Shown here one piece after another: positions 26,949 to 35,523 of a DNA stretch of 64,000 nucleotides. The notes beneath the pieces are model-generated. The model saw only the letters and a program-made list of their open reading frames with translations. It searched no databases and was not told the DNA's origin. Position 1 is the first letter of the stretch, and each line of letters begins with the position of its first letter. The DNA is from Aquimarina spinulae (GTDB lineage: Bacteria > Bacteroidota > Bacteroidia > Flavobacteriales > Flavobacteriaceae): assembly GCF_943373825.1 (NCBI RefSeq), contig NZ_CALSBP010000001.1, forward strand, positions 434,001 through 498,000, given 5' to 3'. Both the position numbers and the translations under genes were made by a program.

Positions 26949-27719
26949 TTAATTATGAACATCGGTATACCCTTTCCAATGTTCTCCAAAAGGAGCGAAG
27001 CGATATGAACCTCTTCTTCTTGCCCAGCTACTATTTGTTGTTTTTCTTGCCCACCATCCCGGTTGTATAGTATGCTCCTTTTGTTTAGTCTTATTTTTAC
27101 CATAGGTAAGGTGAGCAGTTATACTCCCATTACTATCATGAAAAACCGAAGTATACATTTGTATATATTTCCACGTAGCAGAGGATTGATAACGTTTACT
27201 GCCAAATTTACTATTATAACATTGCTCTGCCCCTTGATGACTATCACAGAAAGCTTTGGTTTCTATATTAAGATTTGTTGTAGTCATTAACTTTGTAGGG
27301 AATTTTGCAATAGAAAAAACCGAGTGATTTAATTTTTCTACTACTGGTCTATTGCTTGATAACTTTGTTTTTTCATCAGAACTTGCAAAATCTAGTAAAG
27401 CTTTAGGTACAGGAGTGCCTTCTGGAGTAAGGGATAAGTACACCTTGAGCATAGAGTTATTTTTAAAATCAATAAACATCTTTGTGTCATTAGTACCAGA
27501 TTCTAGACCAGATATATAAGGTTCTGATTCTTCATATCCTTTACTCATGGTCAAACTAATTCCGTTAGAAAAATTGAAGGTTGCCAAATCAGTTTCTTCA
27601 ATTTCCGAGATTTCATTTGTTATAGTATCCTCTTGGATATCCATATCTTCTTGACAGGAAACAATAACAAGTGTGAAACATACAATAAGTATGATTTTTG
27701 TAACATTTAAATGCTTCAT
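26949..27719 (-). CDS. lipoprotein of unknown function (256 residues)
   Basis: The ATG at 27719 (MKHLNVTKIILIVCFTLVIVSC) is preferred to one 51 bp upstream, because it gives a correct lipoprotein signal with Cys22 followed by QEDMDIQED, an acidic surface-export-like signal. The middle is a mixed region. The C-terminal part (about 150-256) has two cysteines (FCDSHQGAEQCYN) and a Trp/Arg-rich tail (PGWWARKTTNSSWARRRGSY), perhaps a small beta domain. I recognise no family. It is flanked by hairpins and is probably monocistronic. Confidence 0.7.
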   Translation of the reverse strand: MKHLNVTKIILIVCFTLVIVSCQEDMDIQEDTITNEISEIEETDLATFNFSNGISLTMSKGYEESEPYISGLESGTNDTKMFIDFKNNSMLKVYLSLTPEGTPVPKALLDFASSDEKTKLSSNRPVVEKLNHSVFSIAKFPTKLMTTTNLNIETKAFCDSHQGAEQCYNSKFGSKRYQSSATWKYIQMYTSVFHDSNGSITAHLTYGKNKTKQKEHTIQPGWWARKTTNSSWARRRGSYRFAPFGEHWKGYTDVHN

Positions 27720-27776
27720 TTTTGTGATTTTTAAGTTTGTTAATACTGGATGTAAACTTAATACTGTCAAATTATG

Positions 27777-27817
27777 AAGTGTCCTGATTTTTTGATTTTC
27801 AAAAAATCAGGACACTT
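27777..27817. terminator. 19-bp perfect hairpin
   Basis: Left arm 27777-27795 and right arm 27799-27817 (GTGTCCTGATTTTTTGA and its exact inverse) with a 3-nt loop; TTTCTTGTATTTTT follows on the plus strand. It sits 58 bp before the minus-strand lipoprotein start and downstream of the GIN gene. Confidence 0.7.
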
Positions 27818-27890
27818 TCTTGTATTTTTATACTCTATAAGAAGAGAGGAAGTATTTTTAACTAGATTTAAAAGAAACAGGGGGGACATA

Positions 27891-27939
27891 AAAAAACTGC
27901 CTGGAAAGCATTGGTTGGTTAGTGTGCTTTCTCAGACAG
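27891..27939 (-). terminator. rho-independent terminator of the PadR-PspC-GIN unit
   Basis: On the minus strand, CTGTCTGAGAAAGCA (27925-27939) pairs with the complement of 27897-27910 with a single bulge, followed by seven T residues. It lies 38 bp after the GIN lipoprotein stop. Confidence 0.8.
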
Positions 27940-27976
27940 CTTAGTTTTGGTTGATTATTGATTGGGTTGTTAGCTC

Positions 27977-28696
27977 TTAATGGCCTCTAACATCTCCACC
28001 AGAGTTATCTGTTTCAGATACTTTTTCTGGATTTCCGTAGTAAACAACATCTGCACCACTTGTTGCTTTCCCGGTAAACTCATTTTTTGCGTGGATTTTA
28101 ATAGAAGCACCACTTGTTGCTTTTGCTTCGGATACTAAACTTAACAAATCTTCTGCTCGAATATCTGCACCACTGGTAGCATTTGCTTTATGATTGTTTA
28201 CTTTTCCGGTTAAATTCATCATGGCTCCACTGGTAACAGAAGTCGTTATTGTTTCTGCTTTTACTTTCAATTTAATATCTGCACCACTAGTAGCACTAAG
28301 ATCAAGTTCTTTTTGAACTACAGGTTCACTAGAAGAGACACTCGCACCACTATTAACATGAACTTTATTGATCTTGTCATAGGACACAAATACATTTTTT
28401 TCGTCAGCAAAGTATATGTTTTCATCAGAAGTAACGTATAGCGTATTGCCTTCTACATATACTTCGATATGATCGTGTAAGTTTTTATTGGCTTCTACGA
28501 TTACTTTTTGATCAGAATCGTCTACCAGAATAACATCTAAACCTCTACTTGCTTTTATTGCGTTAAAGTCTTCGTTGATGGTTCTTTCTTTTCTAATTAC
28601 TTCTCCCTGGCCTTTAACCCCGTTAAAGACAACATTACAAGAGCAGCATAAAGCTGATAAGCAAAAGGTTATGATAATTTTGGCTAGTGTAGTCAT
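27977..28696 (-). CDS. GIN-domain (DUF2807) lipoprotein
   Basis: A 239-residue lipoprotein: signal MTTLAKIIITFCLSALCCSC with the modified Cys near 18-20, then a GIN domain (about 35-225). Its beta-helix rungs repeat the unit A-T-S-G-A-D/S-I five or six times (for example LSATSGADIKLK, NATSGADIRAE, KATSGASIKIH). It ends GGDVRGH. It is the third gene of a PadR-PspC-GIN set (63 bp after PspC), an arrangement known in Bacteroidota and thought to respond to envelope stress; a direct function is not established. Confidence 0.87.
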   Translation of the reverse strand: MTTLAKIIITFCLSALCCSCNVVFNGVKGQGEVIRKERTINEDFNAIKASRGLDVILVDDSDQKVIVEANKNLHDHIEVYVEGNTLYVTSDENIYFADEKNVFVSYDKINKVHVNSGASVSSSEPVVQKELDLSATSGADIKLKVKAETITTSVTSGAMMNLTGKVNNHKANATSGADIRAEDLLSLVSEAKATSGASIKIHAKNEFTGKATSGADVVYYGNPEKVSETDNSGGDVRGH

Positions 28697-28759
28697 AATT
28701 GTTTGTTTTGATATGTTTAACTGTTCGTTTTTTGATTAGTCTGCCAGAAGCAGATTGAT

Positions 28760-30511
28760 TTAATTTTCGGTTTTTATTTCTATTCCGTTCTCGTCTATTT
28801 TTACTTTTACGGGTTCATTATTTAATTCTACCCCGTCTTCTCCTATTTTTAGTTTAAAGTCTTTATCTTCAGAATTTATATTTATGTTTACTCCATCATC
28901 ATCATCCCATTCGTTATATTCCCAATCGTTCTCGTCTTCTGGGCATTCTTCACATTCGAATTTTCCATCAACTAATTTGATGTATTCTCCTTCTTTACCA
29001 TCAATAGAGATATAATCATCGTATTTCCATGAGTTATTAAATCCAGAAGTGTTATCATTTGCATATACGGTAATTCCTTCTGGTAATGTTAGGGTTACTT
29101 TTATTTCCTGATCTCTGTATTTGTTAGCATAATCAGTAATTGCGTATCCATCTAATAAGAGTGTATTACCATGTACTTCATATCCGTATTTAAGTTCTTT
29201 GGCTCTTTTTGAAGCTTCTTCATATGATCTTCCTTCTGCATTTTTTTCTATGGTAATTCGTACTGTCGAATCTCTTTTTGAAGCTTTTAAATATATTTCT
29301 ATATCCTGGATAACGATTACTCGATTTCCTTGTTCATCTCTTTTTATTTTATAATCATTTCTATGATATAGATGTTTGGTATATCTGTTATTTCCTTCCA
29401 TTTTTATGGTTAGCGTATCGTTGCTTGTGATAGGAAGTACTTTTTGTTCCATAATCACTTCTGCATCATAAGCTTCGAGTGTAGCTTGTCTAACTCCAAG
29501 AATACCTAATCCGATAAGAGAAAATATCCATACTCCTAATAAACCTAATTTGGCTGGTGTTCCGATAGATTTTAGGTTTTTTATCAGAATTTTTAGACCA
29601 AGAATAAACAGGAAGAAAAAAGGTATTCCTACCGCAAAAAATGTTACTAATGATACTAGCCATAGTGGAACTTCGGGGTGACTGCCTACTTCAATATATT
29701 CTACCCAGGGAGCATCCATAAATCCAAATGTTCCTATGGTAAACAGACCAACAAATAAACTAATAAGAGTAACTCCGGCCACTATAATAAGAATCACACC
29801 TATAAATTTCACAAAAATCTTTAAGAAGAATAGTAATACATCACCTAAAGCTTCAAAAAAAGTAGTAGAACTGCTTTTTACCTTGCTACTATATTTTTGA
29901 TAATCTACATTTTTTACAGTATCGGCTACACCATCAAACCCTTCTTTAATTTTCTTTTCGATGTTACTGATATTAACAGCTTCACCTTTCATTGCCAAAA
30001 AATCAGCTGTTGTTTTTGCTTCTGGTACAAAAATCCAAAATGCGATATAGATTAGAACAAAAGCTCCACTAGAAAAAATAGTAAACAATACCCAGGCTAA
30101 TCTAATCCAAATTGGTTCAATCCCCAGATAGTGACTTAAGCCAGAGCTTACTCCTCCAACATAAGAGCTTGTAGTATCTCTAAATAACTGTCTTGATGTT
30201 TTCGTTTTTTGATATGATGTGTTTGGTTCATCCTCAAAGATTTCTTCATCTAATCTATAATCTTCTGGTTGCCCCATTACAGCAATTACTTCTTCTACTT
30301 CTTTGTTTCCGATAACCTGTCGTTCATCCTTTATTTTTTCACTGAACAATTCTGCTATTCTGGCTTCTATATCAGATATAATCTCATCTCTCCCTTGCGA
30401 ATCGGTAAATGAGCGTTTTATAGCGCTGAGATAGCGTTGCAGTTTTAAGTAAGCGTTTTCGTCTATATGAAAAAATATGCCTGCTAAATTTATATTAACT
30501 GTCTTATTCAT
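28760..30511 (-). CDS. PspC-domain membrane protein
   Basis: A 583-residue protein. The N-terminal 100 residues are a conserved cytoplasmic region (ISDIEARIAELFSEKI). The PspC domain is at about 105-165 (YVGGVSSGLSHYLGIEPIWIRLAW then a membrane helix). Further membrane segments lie at about 225-260, 285-315 and 325-345, and a long C-terminal beta-rich, acidic region follows (EDENDWEYNEWDDDDG). PspC is a membrane sensor of the phage-shock response; this long two-part form is typical of Bacteroidota. It starts 1 bp after the PadR stop, so it is cotranscribed and probably PadR-controlled. Confidence 0.92.
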   Translation of the reverse strand: MNKTVNINLAGIFFHIDENAYLKLQRYLSAIKRSFTDSQGRDEIISDIEARIAELFSEKIKDERQVIGNKEVEEVIAVMGQPEDYRLDEEIFEDEPNTSYQKTKTSRQLFRDTTSSYVGGVSSGLSHYLGIEPIWIRLAWVLFTIFSSGAFVLIYIAFWIFVPEAKTTADFLAMKGEAVNISNIEKKIKEGFDGVADTVKNVDYQKYSSKVKSSSTTFFEALGDVLLFFLKIFVKFIGVILIIVAGVTLISLFVGLFTIGTFGFMDAPWVEYIEVGSHPEVPLWLVSLVTFFAVGIPFFFLFILGLKILIKNLKSIGTPAKLGLLGVWIFSLIGLGILGVRQATLEAYDAEVIMEQKVLPITSNDTLTIKMEGNNRYTKHLYHRNDYKIKRDEQGNRVIVIQDIEIYLKASKRDSTVRITIEKNAEGRSYEEASKRAKELKYGYEVHGNTLLLDGYAITDYANKYRDQEIKVTLTLPEGITVYANDNTSGFNNSWKYDDYISIDGKEGEYIKLVDGKFECEECPEDENDWEYNEWDDDDGVNININSEDKDFKLKIGEDGVELNNEPVKVKIDENGIEIKTEN

Positions 30512-30512
30512 T

Positions 30513-30848
30513 TTACTTCTTTTTTTGTTTGGTTACCAGATTTACAGCATTCCGTAATTCGTCCCAAGTGGTATTTAATTCGCTAAGAAACAATTTTCCT
30601 GTTTCTGTGAGTCCGTAATATTTTCGTGGTGGCCCTGATGTAGATTCTTCCCAGCGATAACTCAGTAATCCAGCGTTTTTGAGTCTAGTTAATAGGGGAT
30701 ATATCGTGCCTTCTACCACAAGCATCTTTGCGTCTTTAAGGGTCTCTAAAATTTCAGCTACATAGGCATCATCGTCCTTAAGGATAGAAAGTATGCAATA
30801 TTCCAGAACACCTTTGCGCATTTGCGCTTTTGTGTTTTCGATCTTCAT
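30513..30848 (-). CDS. PadR-family transcriptional regulator
   Basis: A 111-residue winged-helix protein. LEYCILSIL (15-23) opens the PadR domain, the recognition helix region is VVEGTIYPLLTRLKNAGLL, and the wing ends GPPRKYYGLTETGK (82-95). It is the short PadR type that dimerises through a C-terminal helix. It is the first gene of the PadR-PspC-GIN unit and most likely represses it from a site upstream of 30848. No effector can be named from sequence. Confidence 0.93.
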   Translation of the reverse strand: MKIENTKAQMRKGVLEYCILSILKDDDAYVAEILETLKDAKMLVVEGTIYPLLTRLKNAGLLSYRWEESTSGPPRKYYGLTETGKLFLSELNTTWDELRNAVNLVTKQKKK

Positions 30849-30914
30849 AAAACTAATTTTTAAAAGTTAAACTGTTCATTTTTTGATTGATGTTTGGTAT
30901 TTGATGATTGATGA

Positions 30915-31448
30915 TTATTTTAAAAAATATTGATCAGAGAGCACTACACCGGCAATAAAAACAGAGGTCAAAATATAATTGATTAGGTTAAATTTTAGAC
31001 TATATCCCTGTTCTTTTGACGTTTTTATAACAAGAAAAAATAAAGTGAAACATACAATTAACGGTAATATCCATTGCCCGAGTCCAAGCCATTGGCTTAT
31101 TCTGGCTTCATCATTAGGGTTAAAAATTGATACAATCATGGCCATTAACCTGAATGAAAATGCAAAGAATAAAAATGGATACCAATATGTGTTTTTTGTA
31201 TTTCTGATCACATAAAAAAACACAAATGCTGTTAGTATAGTAAAAATAGGTCCTGCTGCGCTTACCAAATATTCGTGCCATACTGATGTATATTCTCCTT
31301 CTGCTAAGAAAGCCGAATTAAGTGTCATCTTCATTGGATATCCTAATAACTTTCCTGTAAGTAAATGTGCCAATTCATGAAAAAAGAAGGACAACAGAAC
31401 AGCAAGAGCGGTTATCAAAATATATTTTATGTTAATTATTTGTTTCAT
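30915..31448 (-). CDS. M50-like (site-2-protease-type) membrane protein
   Basis: A 177-residue protein with five membrane segments. HELAH (residues 24-28, inside FFFHELAHLLTGKLLG) is a zinc-binding HExxH motif in the first helix, and SIFNPNDEAR (about 107-116) could provide the third ligand in the manner of the family's N-P-D motif. This is consistent with a short M50-type or M50-derived intramembrane protease. Substrate and activity are unknown. It lies 4 bp from the DUF4870 gene upstream and 66 bp before PadR on the same strand, so it may be cotranscribed. Confidence 0.7.
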   Translation of the reverse strand: MKQIINIKYILITALAVLLSFFFHELAHLLTGKLLGYPMKMTLNSAFLAEGEYTSVWHEYLVSAAGPIFTILTAFVFFYVIRNTKNTYWYPFLFFAFSFRLMAMIVSIFNPNDEARISQWLGLGQWILPLIVCFTLFFLVIKTSKEQGYSLKFNLINYILTSVFIAGVVLSDQYFLK

Positions 31449-31452
31449 TATA

Positions 31453-31905
31453 TTATTTTATAAATCGTATAGATAATGGGTATCTGTAACTTTCGCCTTT
31501 ATTCGCTTTTAAAGCGGCAGTGATAACAAAAATTATTTCCAGAAAAAAACCGATTAGTGCTATAATCCCAATAAATGATGCTCCTATAAGAGTTCTAAAT
31601 CCTCCTGCATCAGAAAAGTTGATTGATATATCATTAAAATGAAACAAATCTGTAATTGTTGCATCTCCAAAGACATGAAAGATAAAAAACGGAAAAGAAA
31701 ATATTCCCAGTATTACAGTATATAATAGAATACTTAATTGAAAATTGATGGCTTCCTTACCATGATCATCTATAAAATCTGATTTATCCTTATTGGTAGT
31801 CCATAGTAGTATCGGAACTATGTAATTCCCAAAAGGAATAAAGTATTTTGAGAATGCACCTAAATGCATAAACGTTGCGATATTTTTGTGATTTTTGATT
31901 GACAT
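31453..31905 (-). CDS. DUF4870 / Tic20-like membrane protein
   Basis: A 150-residue protein. The ATG at 31905 (MSIKNHKNIATFMHLGAFSKY) is preferred to a TTG 30 bp upstream. The family pattern is clear: an N-terminal HLGAFS helix, FGNYIVPILLW, then DKSDFIDDHGKEAINFQLS (about 42-60), then three more membrane helices. Such proteins occur widely in Bacteroidota and Firmicutes without a firm function. It precedes the M50-like gene by 4 bp, so translation is probably coupled. Confidence 0.85.
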   Translation of the reverse strand: MSIKNHKNIATFMHLGAFSKYFIPFGNYIVPILLWTTNKDKSDFIDDHGKEAINFQLSILLYTVILGIFSFPFFIFHVFGDATITDLFHFNDISINFSDAGGFRTLIGASFIGIIALIGFFLEIIFVITAALKANKGESYRYPLSIRFIK

Positions 31906-32058
31906 TGTAAAAGTATATAATAGTTTCTTATGCAAATATATGGTTAAAAAAAGGTATTATGCAAAACATAGTACCATATTTTAACATAAATTTAAGATTT
32001 AAAGCCCTTTTCTTGACTATTTCTTTTGCCTATATTGTGAGAACTAAAAATAAAACTC

Positions 32059-32520
32059 ATGGATATTACTCCTAGAAAACTTAATGCATTCTTACTATTT
32101 AAGTTACCCTCTGCCTGGCTATGTGGTGTAAGGGTTAAAAATATAGATAGAACAAGCTGTACTGTTAGTGTAAAACATCGATGGATAAACCAAAATCCTT
32201 TTAAATCTATGTTTTGGGCAGTTCAGGGAATGGCGGCAGAATTAACTACTGGGGCCTTGGTAACAGGGTATATAAGAGACAGTGGAAAAAAGATATCAAT
32301 GCTGGTGGCAAGCAATAATGCAACATATACCAAAAAGGCTGTTGGTAGAATTACTTTTGTGTGTACAGAAGGAGATTTGGTAGCTGATGCAATTAGAAAA
32401 ACTATTGAAACCGGTGAAGGACAAACGGTATGGATGAAATCAATAGGAACAAATCAAGATGGGATTGAAGTTTCTACATTTAATTTTGAATGGACAGTTA
32501 AAGTGAAGAATGAAAAGTAA
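32059..32520 (+). CDS. DUF4442 hotdog-fold protein
   Basis: A 153-residue cytoplasmic protein that matches the DUF4442 family (a thioesterase-like hotdog fold): PSAWLCGVRVKNI (18-30), HRWINQNPFKSMFWAVQGMA (40-59) as the central helix region, and closing strands EVSTFNFEWTVKV. No catalytic residue has been settled for the family, so an acyl-thioesterase role is only inferred. It is divergent from the DUF4870 gene and about 100 bp before the AIM24 gene on the same strand. Confidence 0.83.
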   Translation: MDITPRKLNAFLLFKLPSAWLCGVRVKNIDRTSCTVSVKHRWINQNPFKSMFWAVQGMAAELTTGALVTGYIRDSGKKISMLVASNNATYTKKAVGRITFVCTEGDLVADAIRKTIETGEGQTVWMKSIGTNQDGIEVSTFNFEWTVKVKNEK

Positions 32521-32623
32521 AATAGTACAGCGAAAAAAATAAGTAGACTGTAACACTTTATGAAATTCGTTTACTTATATAGAAACTATTCATTAATCAA
32601 TATACTATAAACATTAAAAAAAT

Positions 32624-33424
32624 ATGACAGCACACGAAATCGACTACGAAATTATTGGTGAAGAAATGCAATATGTAGAGATAGAGTTAGATCCACAAGA
32701 GGGGGTGATTGCAGAAGCAGGAAGTTTTATGATGATGGATGATGGCATAAAGATGGACACGATTTTTGGTGATGGCTCTGCAAAAGATACTGGAGTTCTA
32801 GGCAAAATATTTGGAGCTGGTAAACGATTGCTAACAGGGGAAAGCTTGTTTATGACGGCTTTTTATAATCAGGTAGGGGGGAAAAAGAAAGTAAGTTTTG
32901 CTTCTCCATATCCGGGAAAGATTATACCTGTAGATCTAACTAATTATGGAGGGAAATTTATTTGTCAAAAAGATGCATTTTTATGTGCGGCCAAAGGAGT
33001 TTCTGTCGGAATAGAGTTTTCTAGAAAATTAGGTAGAGGACTATTTGGTGGCGAAGGTTTTATTATGCAAAAATTAGAGGGCGATGGTATGGCCTTTGTT
33101 CATGCAGGTGGGACTACATCTAGAAAAGAACTACAGTCTGGCGAAAAACTAAAAGTAGATACAGGTTGTATTATTGGATTTTCTAAGGGAGTACAATATG
33201 ATATAGAATTTGTAGGTGGGATTAAGAATACTATTTTTGGAGGAGAAGGATTGTTTTTTGCTACATTAACTGGTCCAGGAGTTGTGTATATACAATCTTT
33301 ACCATTTAGCAGACTTGCTAATAGAGTATTGGCATTGGCCCCCAGAGGAGGAGGGAAAAGTAAAGGCGAAGGTAGTATTCTAGGTGGTTTAGGAGATCTT
33401 TTAGATGGCGATAACAGTTTTTAA
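32624..33424 (+). CDS. AIM24 / TIGR00266-family protein
   Basis: A 266-residue protein with the family layout of a double-layered beta structure: MQYVEIELDPQEGVIAEAGSF (15-35), GLFGGEGFIMQKLEGDG and its internal repeat TIFGGEGLFFATLTGPG (about 205-221), ending in a glycine- and serine-rich tail (PRGGGKSKGEGS). Bacterial members are conserved proteins of unknown biochemistry; the eukaryotic relative Aim24 is mitochondrial. There is no signal peptide or membrane segment. It seems monocistronic, with 104 bp of leader. Confidence 0.9.
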   Translation: MTAHEIDYEIIGEEMQYVEIELDPQEGVIAEAGSFMMMDDGIKMDTIFGDGSAKDTGVLGKIFGAGKRLLTGESLFMTAFYNQVGGKKKVSFASPYPGKIIPVDLTNYGGKFICQKDAFLCAAKGVSVGIEFSRKLGRGLFGGEGFIMQKLEGDGMAFVHAGGTTSRKELQSGEKLKVDTGCIIGFSKGVQYDIEFVGGIKNTIFGGEGLFFATLTGPGVVYIQSLPFSRLANRVLALAPRGGGKSKGEGSILGGLGDLLDGDNSF

Positions 33425-33559
33425 CAGTGTTAAATAAGCGCCAAAAGACTGTTTTTTTAGTTTTATTTACATATATTAGCTAGAACAACTTTAAAAACTA
33501 TAAGATTATTCCTACAATTACTTGTTTAAACCTAACATTTTTTAAACCCCTATTAATTT

Positions 33560-33757
33560 ATGGCTAGAGCAATGTTTGATTACACAAAAACTGTGCTTAA
33601 AAAAGTAAGTTTTGATGTTAATCTTTTTACTAAGGAAGTTTTAAAAGCACTAAACAGACTACTTCCTCACGAGATTGAAGAATTAAAAATCTGGATTCAA
33701 TCATTAACAGTGAAACAACCAGAATTACAATCTTGTTTAATCTATTTAAAATCATAA
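33560..33757 (+). CDS. small conserved flavobacterial protein (65 residues)
   Basis: A short, mostly helical cytoplasmic protein (MARAMFDYTKTVLKKVSFD then LFTKEVLKALNRLLPHEIEE). I recall closely similar small proteins in many Flavobacteriaceae, always annotated as hypothetical. The start could be the internal ATG at residue 5, but the first ATG follows an AT-rich leader well. A strong terminator begins 3 bp after the stop, which supports it as a real, separately ended gene. Confidence 0.75.
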   Translation: MARAMFDYTKTVLKKVSFDVNLFTKEVLKALNRLLPHEIEELKIWIQSLTVKQPELQSCLIYLKS

Positions 33758-33759
33758 AA

Positions 33760-33785
33760 AAAAAGCGACTTTCTAGTCGCTTTTT
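33760..33785. terminator. bidirectional terminator between the small gene and oxyR
   Basis: AAAAAGCGACT (33760-33770), loop TTCT, AGTCGCTTTTT (33775-33785). The stop codon of the minus-strand OxyR gene (33773-33775) lies inside the hairpin. Confidence 0.92.
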
Positions 33786-34723
33786 ATTTTTGCCATAGGG
33801 CTAATGATTTTTACGTTTTGAAAAGTAATAGCTCCTTTTACAACACCAGCAATAGTAGAATGCAAAGCATCAATAATTTGCATTTTTAGTTCACTTTTAT
33901 TAAAAATTAAACTCACTTCTCGTGCAGGAGAAGGCTCATTAAAGTAGTGAAGATTACTTTTTTCATCATTTTTTATATCTAAGGTATGTAAATAGGGTAG
34001 AAGTGTCATTCCCAAACCTTCATTTGCCAGCTTTACAAGTGTCTCAAAACTTCCACTTTCTAATTGAAAATGATCCTCCTCATAACTTTTCTTGGTCTTA
34101 CAGAGGTTAATAATCCCATCTCTAAAACAATGACCGTCCTCAAGAAGAAGCATATCATCGATATCAAGATCAGTAATATCAATTTTTTTCTTCTGATTAA
34201 GTCTATGAGTAGAAGGAATATATCCTACAAATGGTTCGTAGTATAAAACACGTTCTTTTATGTTTTCGTTTTCTAAAGGAGTTGCCGCAATAGCAGCATC
34301 CAGATGACCATCAAGAAGACGCTCAATTATAGCTTCTGTATGTAACTCCTCTATTTTTAATTTTACCTTTGGATATTTTTTTATAAAATTGTTTAAAAAC
34401 ATAGGCAAAAGAGTAGGCATTACAGTAGGAATAACCCCTAATTTGAATTCACCACCAATGAAACCCTTTTGTTGATCTACAATATCCTGAATTCGTTCAC
34501 TTTCATTTACAATATTTTTTGCTTGTTGAACAAGCTTGTTACCAACTTCTGTAAGTTCAATAGGTTTTTTACTACGATCAAAGATGAGAATATCTAACTC
34601 TTCTTCAAGCTTTTGAATTTGCATACTTAGTGTAGGTTGTGTCACAAAAGTTTTTTCTGCAGCCTTCGTAAAGTTTTTGTGTTCTGCTACCGCTAAAACA
34701 TATTTTAATTGTGTTATGGTCAT
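33773..34723 (-). CDS. oxyR: OxyR-type hydrogen-peroxide-sensing LysR regulator
   Basis: A 316-residue LysR protein. The HTH is at 1-60 (MTITQLKYVLAVAEHKNFTKAAEKTF) and the effector domain at 90-300. The two sensor cysteines of OxyR are present with the E. coli spacing: GHC-FRDGIINL-C, eight residues apart, in the position of Cys199/Cys208. It should become oxidised by H2O2 and activate peroxide defence genes. The ATG at 34723 is preferred to a TTG at 34744, because a -7-like TATTTTTG (34743-34750, minus strand) overlaps the TTG. No catalase or ahpC is adjacent. Confidence 0.92.
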   Translation of the reverse strand: MTITQLKYVLAVAEHKNFTKAAEKTFVTQPTLSMQIQKLEEELDILIFDRSKKPIELTEVGNKLVQQAKNIVNESERIQDIVDQQKGFIGGEFKLGVIPTVMPTLLPMFLNNFIKKYPKVKLKIEELHTEAIIERLLDGHLDAAIAATPLENENIKERVLYYEPFVGYIPSTHRLNQKKKIDITDLDIDDMLLLEDGHCFRDGIINLCKTKKSYEEDHFQLESGSFETLVKLANEGLGMTLLPYLHTLDIKNDEKSNLHYFNEPSPAREVSLIFNKSELKMQIIDALHSTIAGVVKGAITFQNVKIISPMAKIKSD

Positions 34724-34818
34724 GGCCTGTGTTTTGGGGAACAAAAATATAAAAGCTATTGATATTATTTATTAAATAATTATTAAAAATTTATTTTATC
34801 TATTGTTTTTAAAATGAA

Positions 34819-34853
34819 AAAAAGGAACTGCATTTTATATACAGTTCCTTTTT
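34819..34853 (-). terminator. terminator of the DUF2141 gene
   Basis: AAAAAGGAACTG (34819-34830) pairs perfectly with CAGTTCCTTTTT (34842-34853). It lies 47 bp after the DUF2141 stop and has T-runs on both strands. Confidence 0.85.
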
Positions 34854-34900
34854 TGATTTACCGGTTGGTCAGATGTTGATTGATGAATATAGATGTTTAA

Positions 34901-35323
34901 TTACATTTTGATTTCTAGTTCTAGGTTTTCTGAAGTCACTTCAAATTTTGCTTCACTCCACATAGGTGGTCCATAGCTCATATTATTGTTAGACACACCA
35001 TAATCTTCTTTTGGCATTCCGCCAGGTTCAAAATCCATTCGATTATTTCCATTCACATCATGAAAACATGTAATGGCAAATACTCCTTCGGGAACATTAG
35101 AAAAAGTAATTTTTGCTACACCATCTACAATTGTACTTTTTTCACCTTTGATTGGGGCAGCTTTCATAAAAGTATTTTCATCATAAAGCCCGAAAATAAC
35201 TTCTCCTTGAGAACTTGTTATATTGGGAACGGTTACTGTAATGGTTACTCCTTTAGTTTTTTCTTGAGCGTGAAGAAGAAAGTTAGAAACTAAAAGCGCT
35301 GCTAATAATGCTAGAGTTTTCAT
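34901..35323 (-). CDS. DUF2141 exported protein (paralogue A)
   Basis: A 140-residue protein with a signal peptide (MKTLALLAALLVSNFLLHAQ) and a single DUF2141 beta-sandwich domain: SSQGEVIFGLYDENTFMK (38-55), FSNVPEGVFAITCFHDVNGN with the family D-x-N-G-N-x-x-x-D turn, then PKEDYGVSNN and GPPMWSEAKFEV. It is a periplasmic or surface protein of unknown role. A paralogue of the same length sits at 55751 beside a TonB receptor; this copy stands alone. Confidence 0.9.
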   Translation of the reverse strand: MKTLALLAALLVSNFLLHAQEKTKGVTITVTVPNITSSQGEVIFGLYDENTFMKAAPIKGEKSTIVDGVAKITFSNVPEGVFAITCFHDVNGNNRMDFEPGGMPKEDYGVSNNNMSYGPPMWSEAKFEVTSENLELEIKM

Positions 35324-35523
35324 ATGATAAAGTTTTATAGTTATTTGTTTTGATGAGTCAAAAGTCTATAAATCTTTATTTGAGTACAATAAGAAATTTC
35401 TCAGTTGTCATTTTTATAGGATGAAATGTAGTTTTAAAATAACTATGTGGGATAAAGAGCTGTAAAGTTATATACTTTGTGGGTTGAAGCTGGTAGTTAG
35501 GAACCCGAAATTTATATGCAGTT

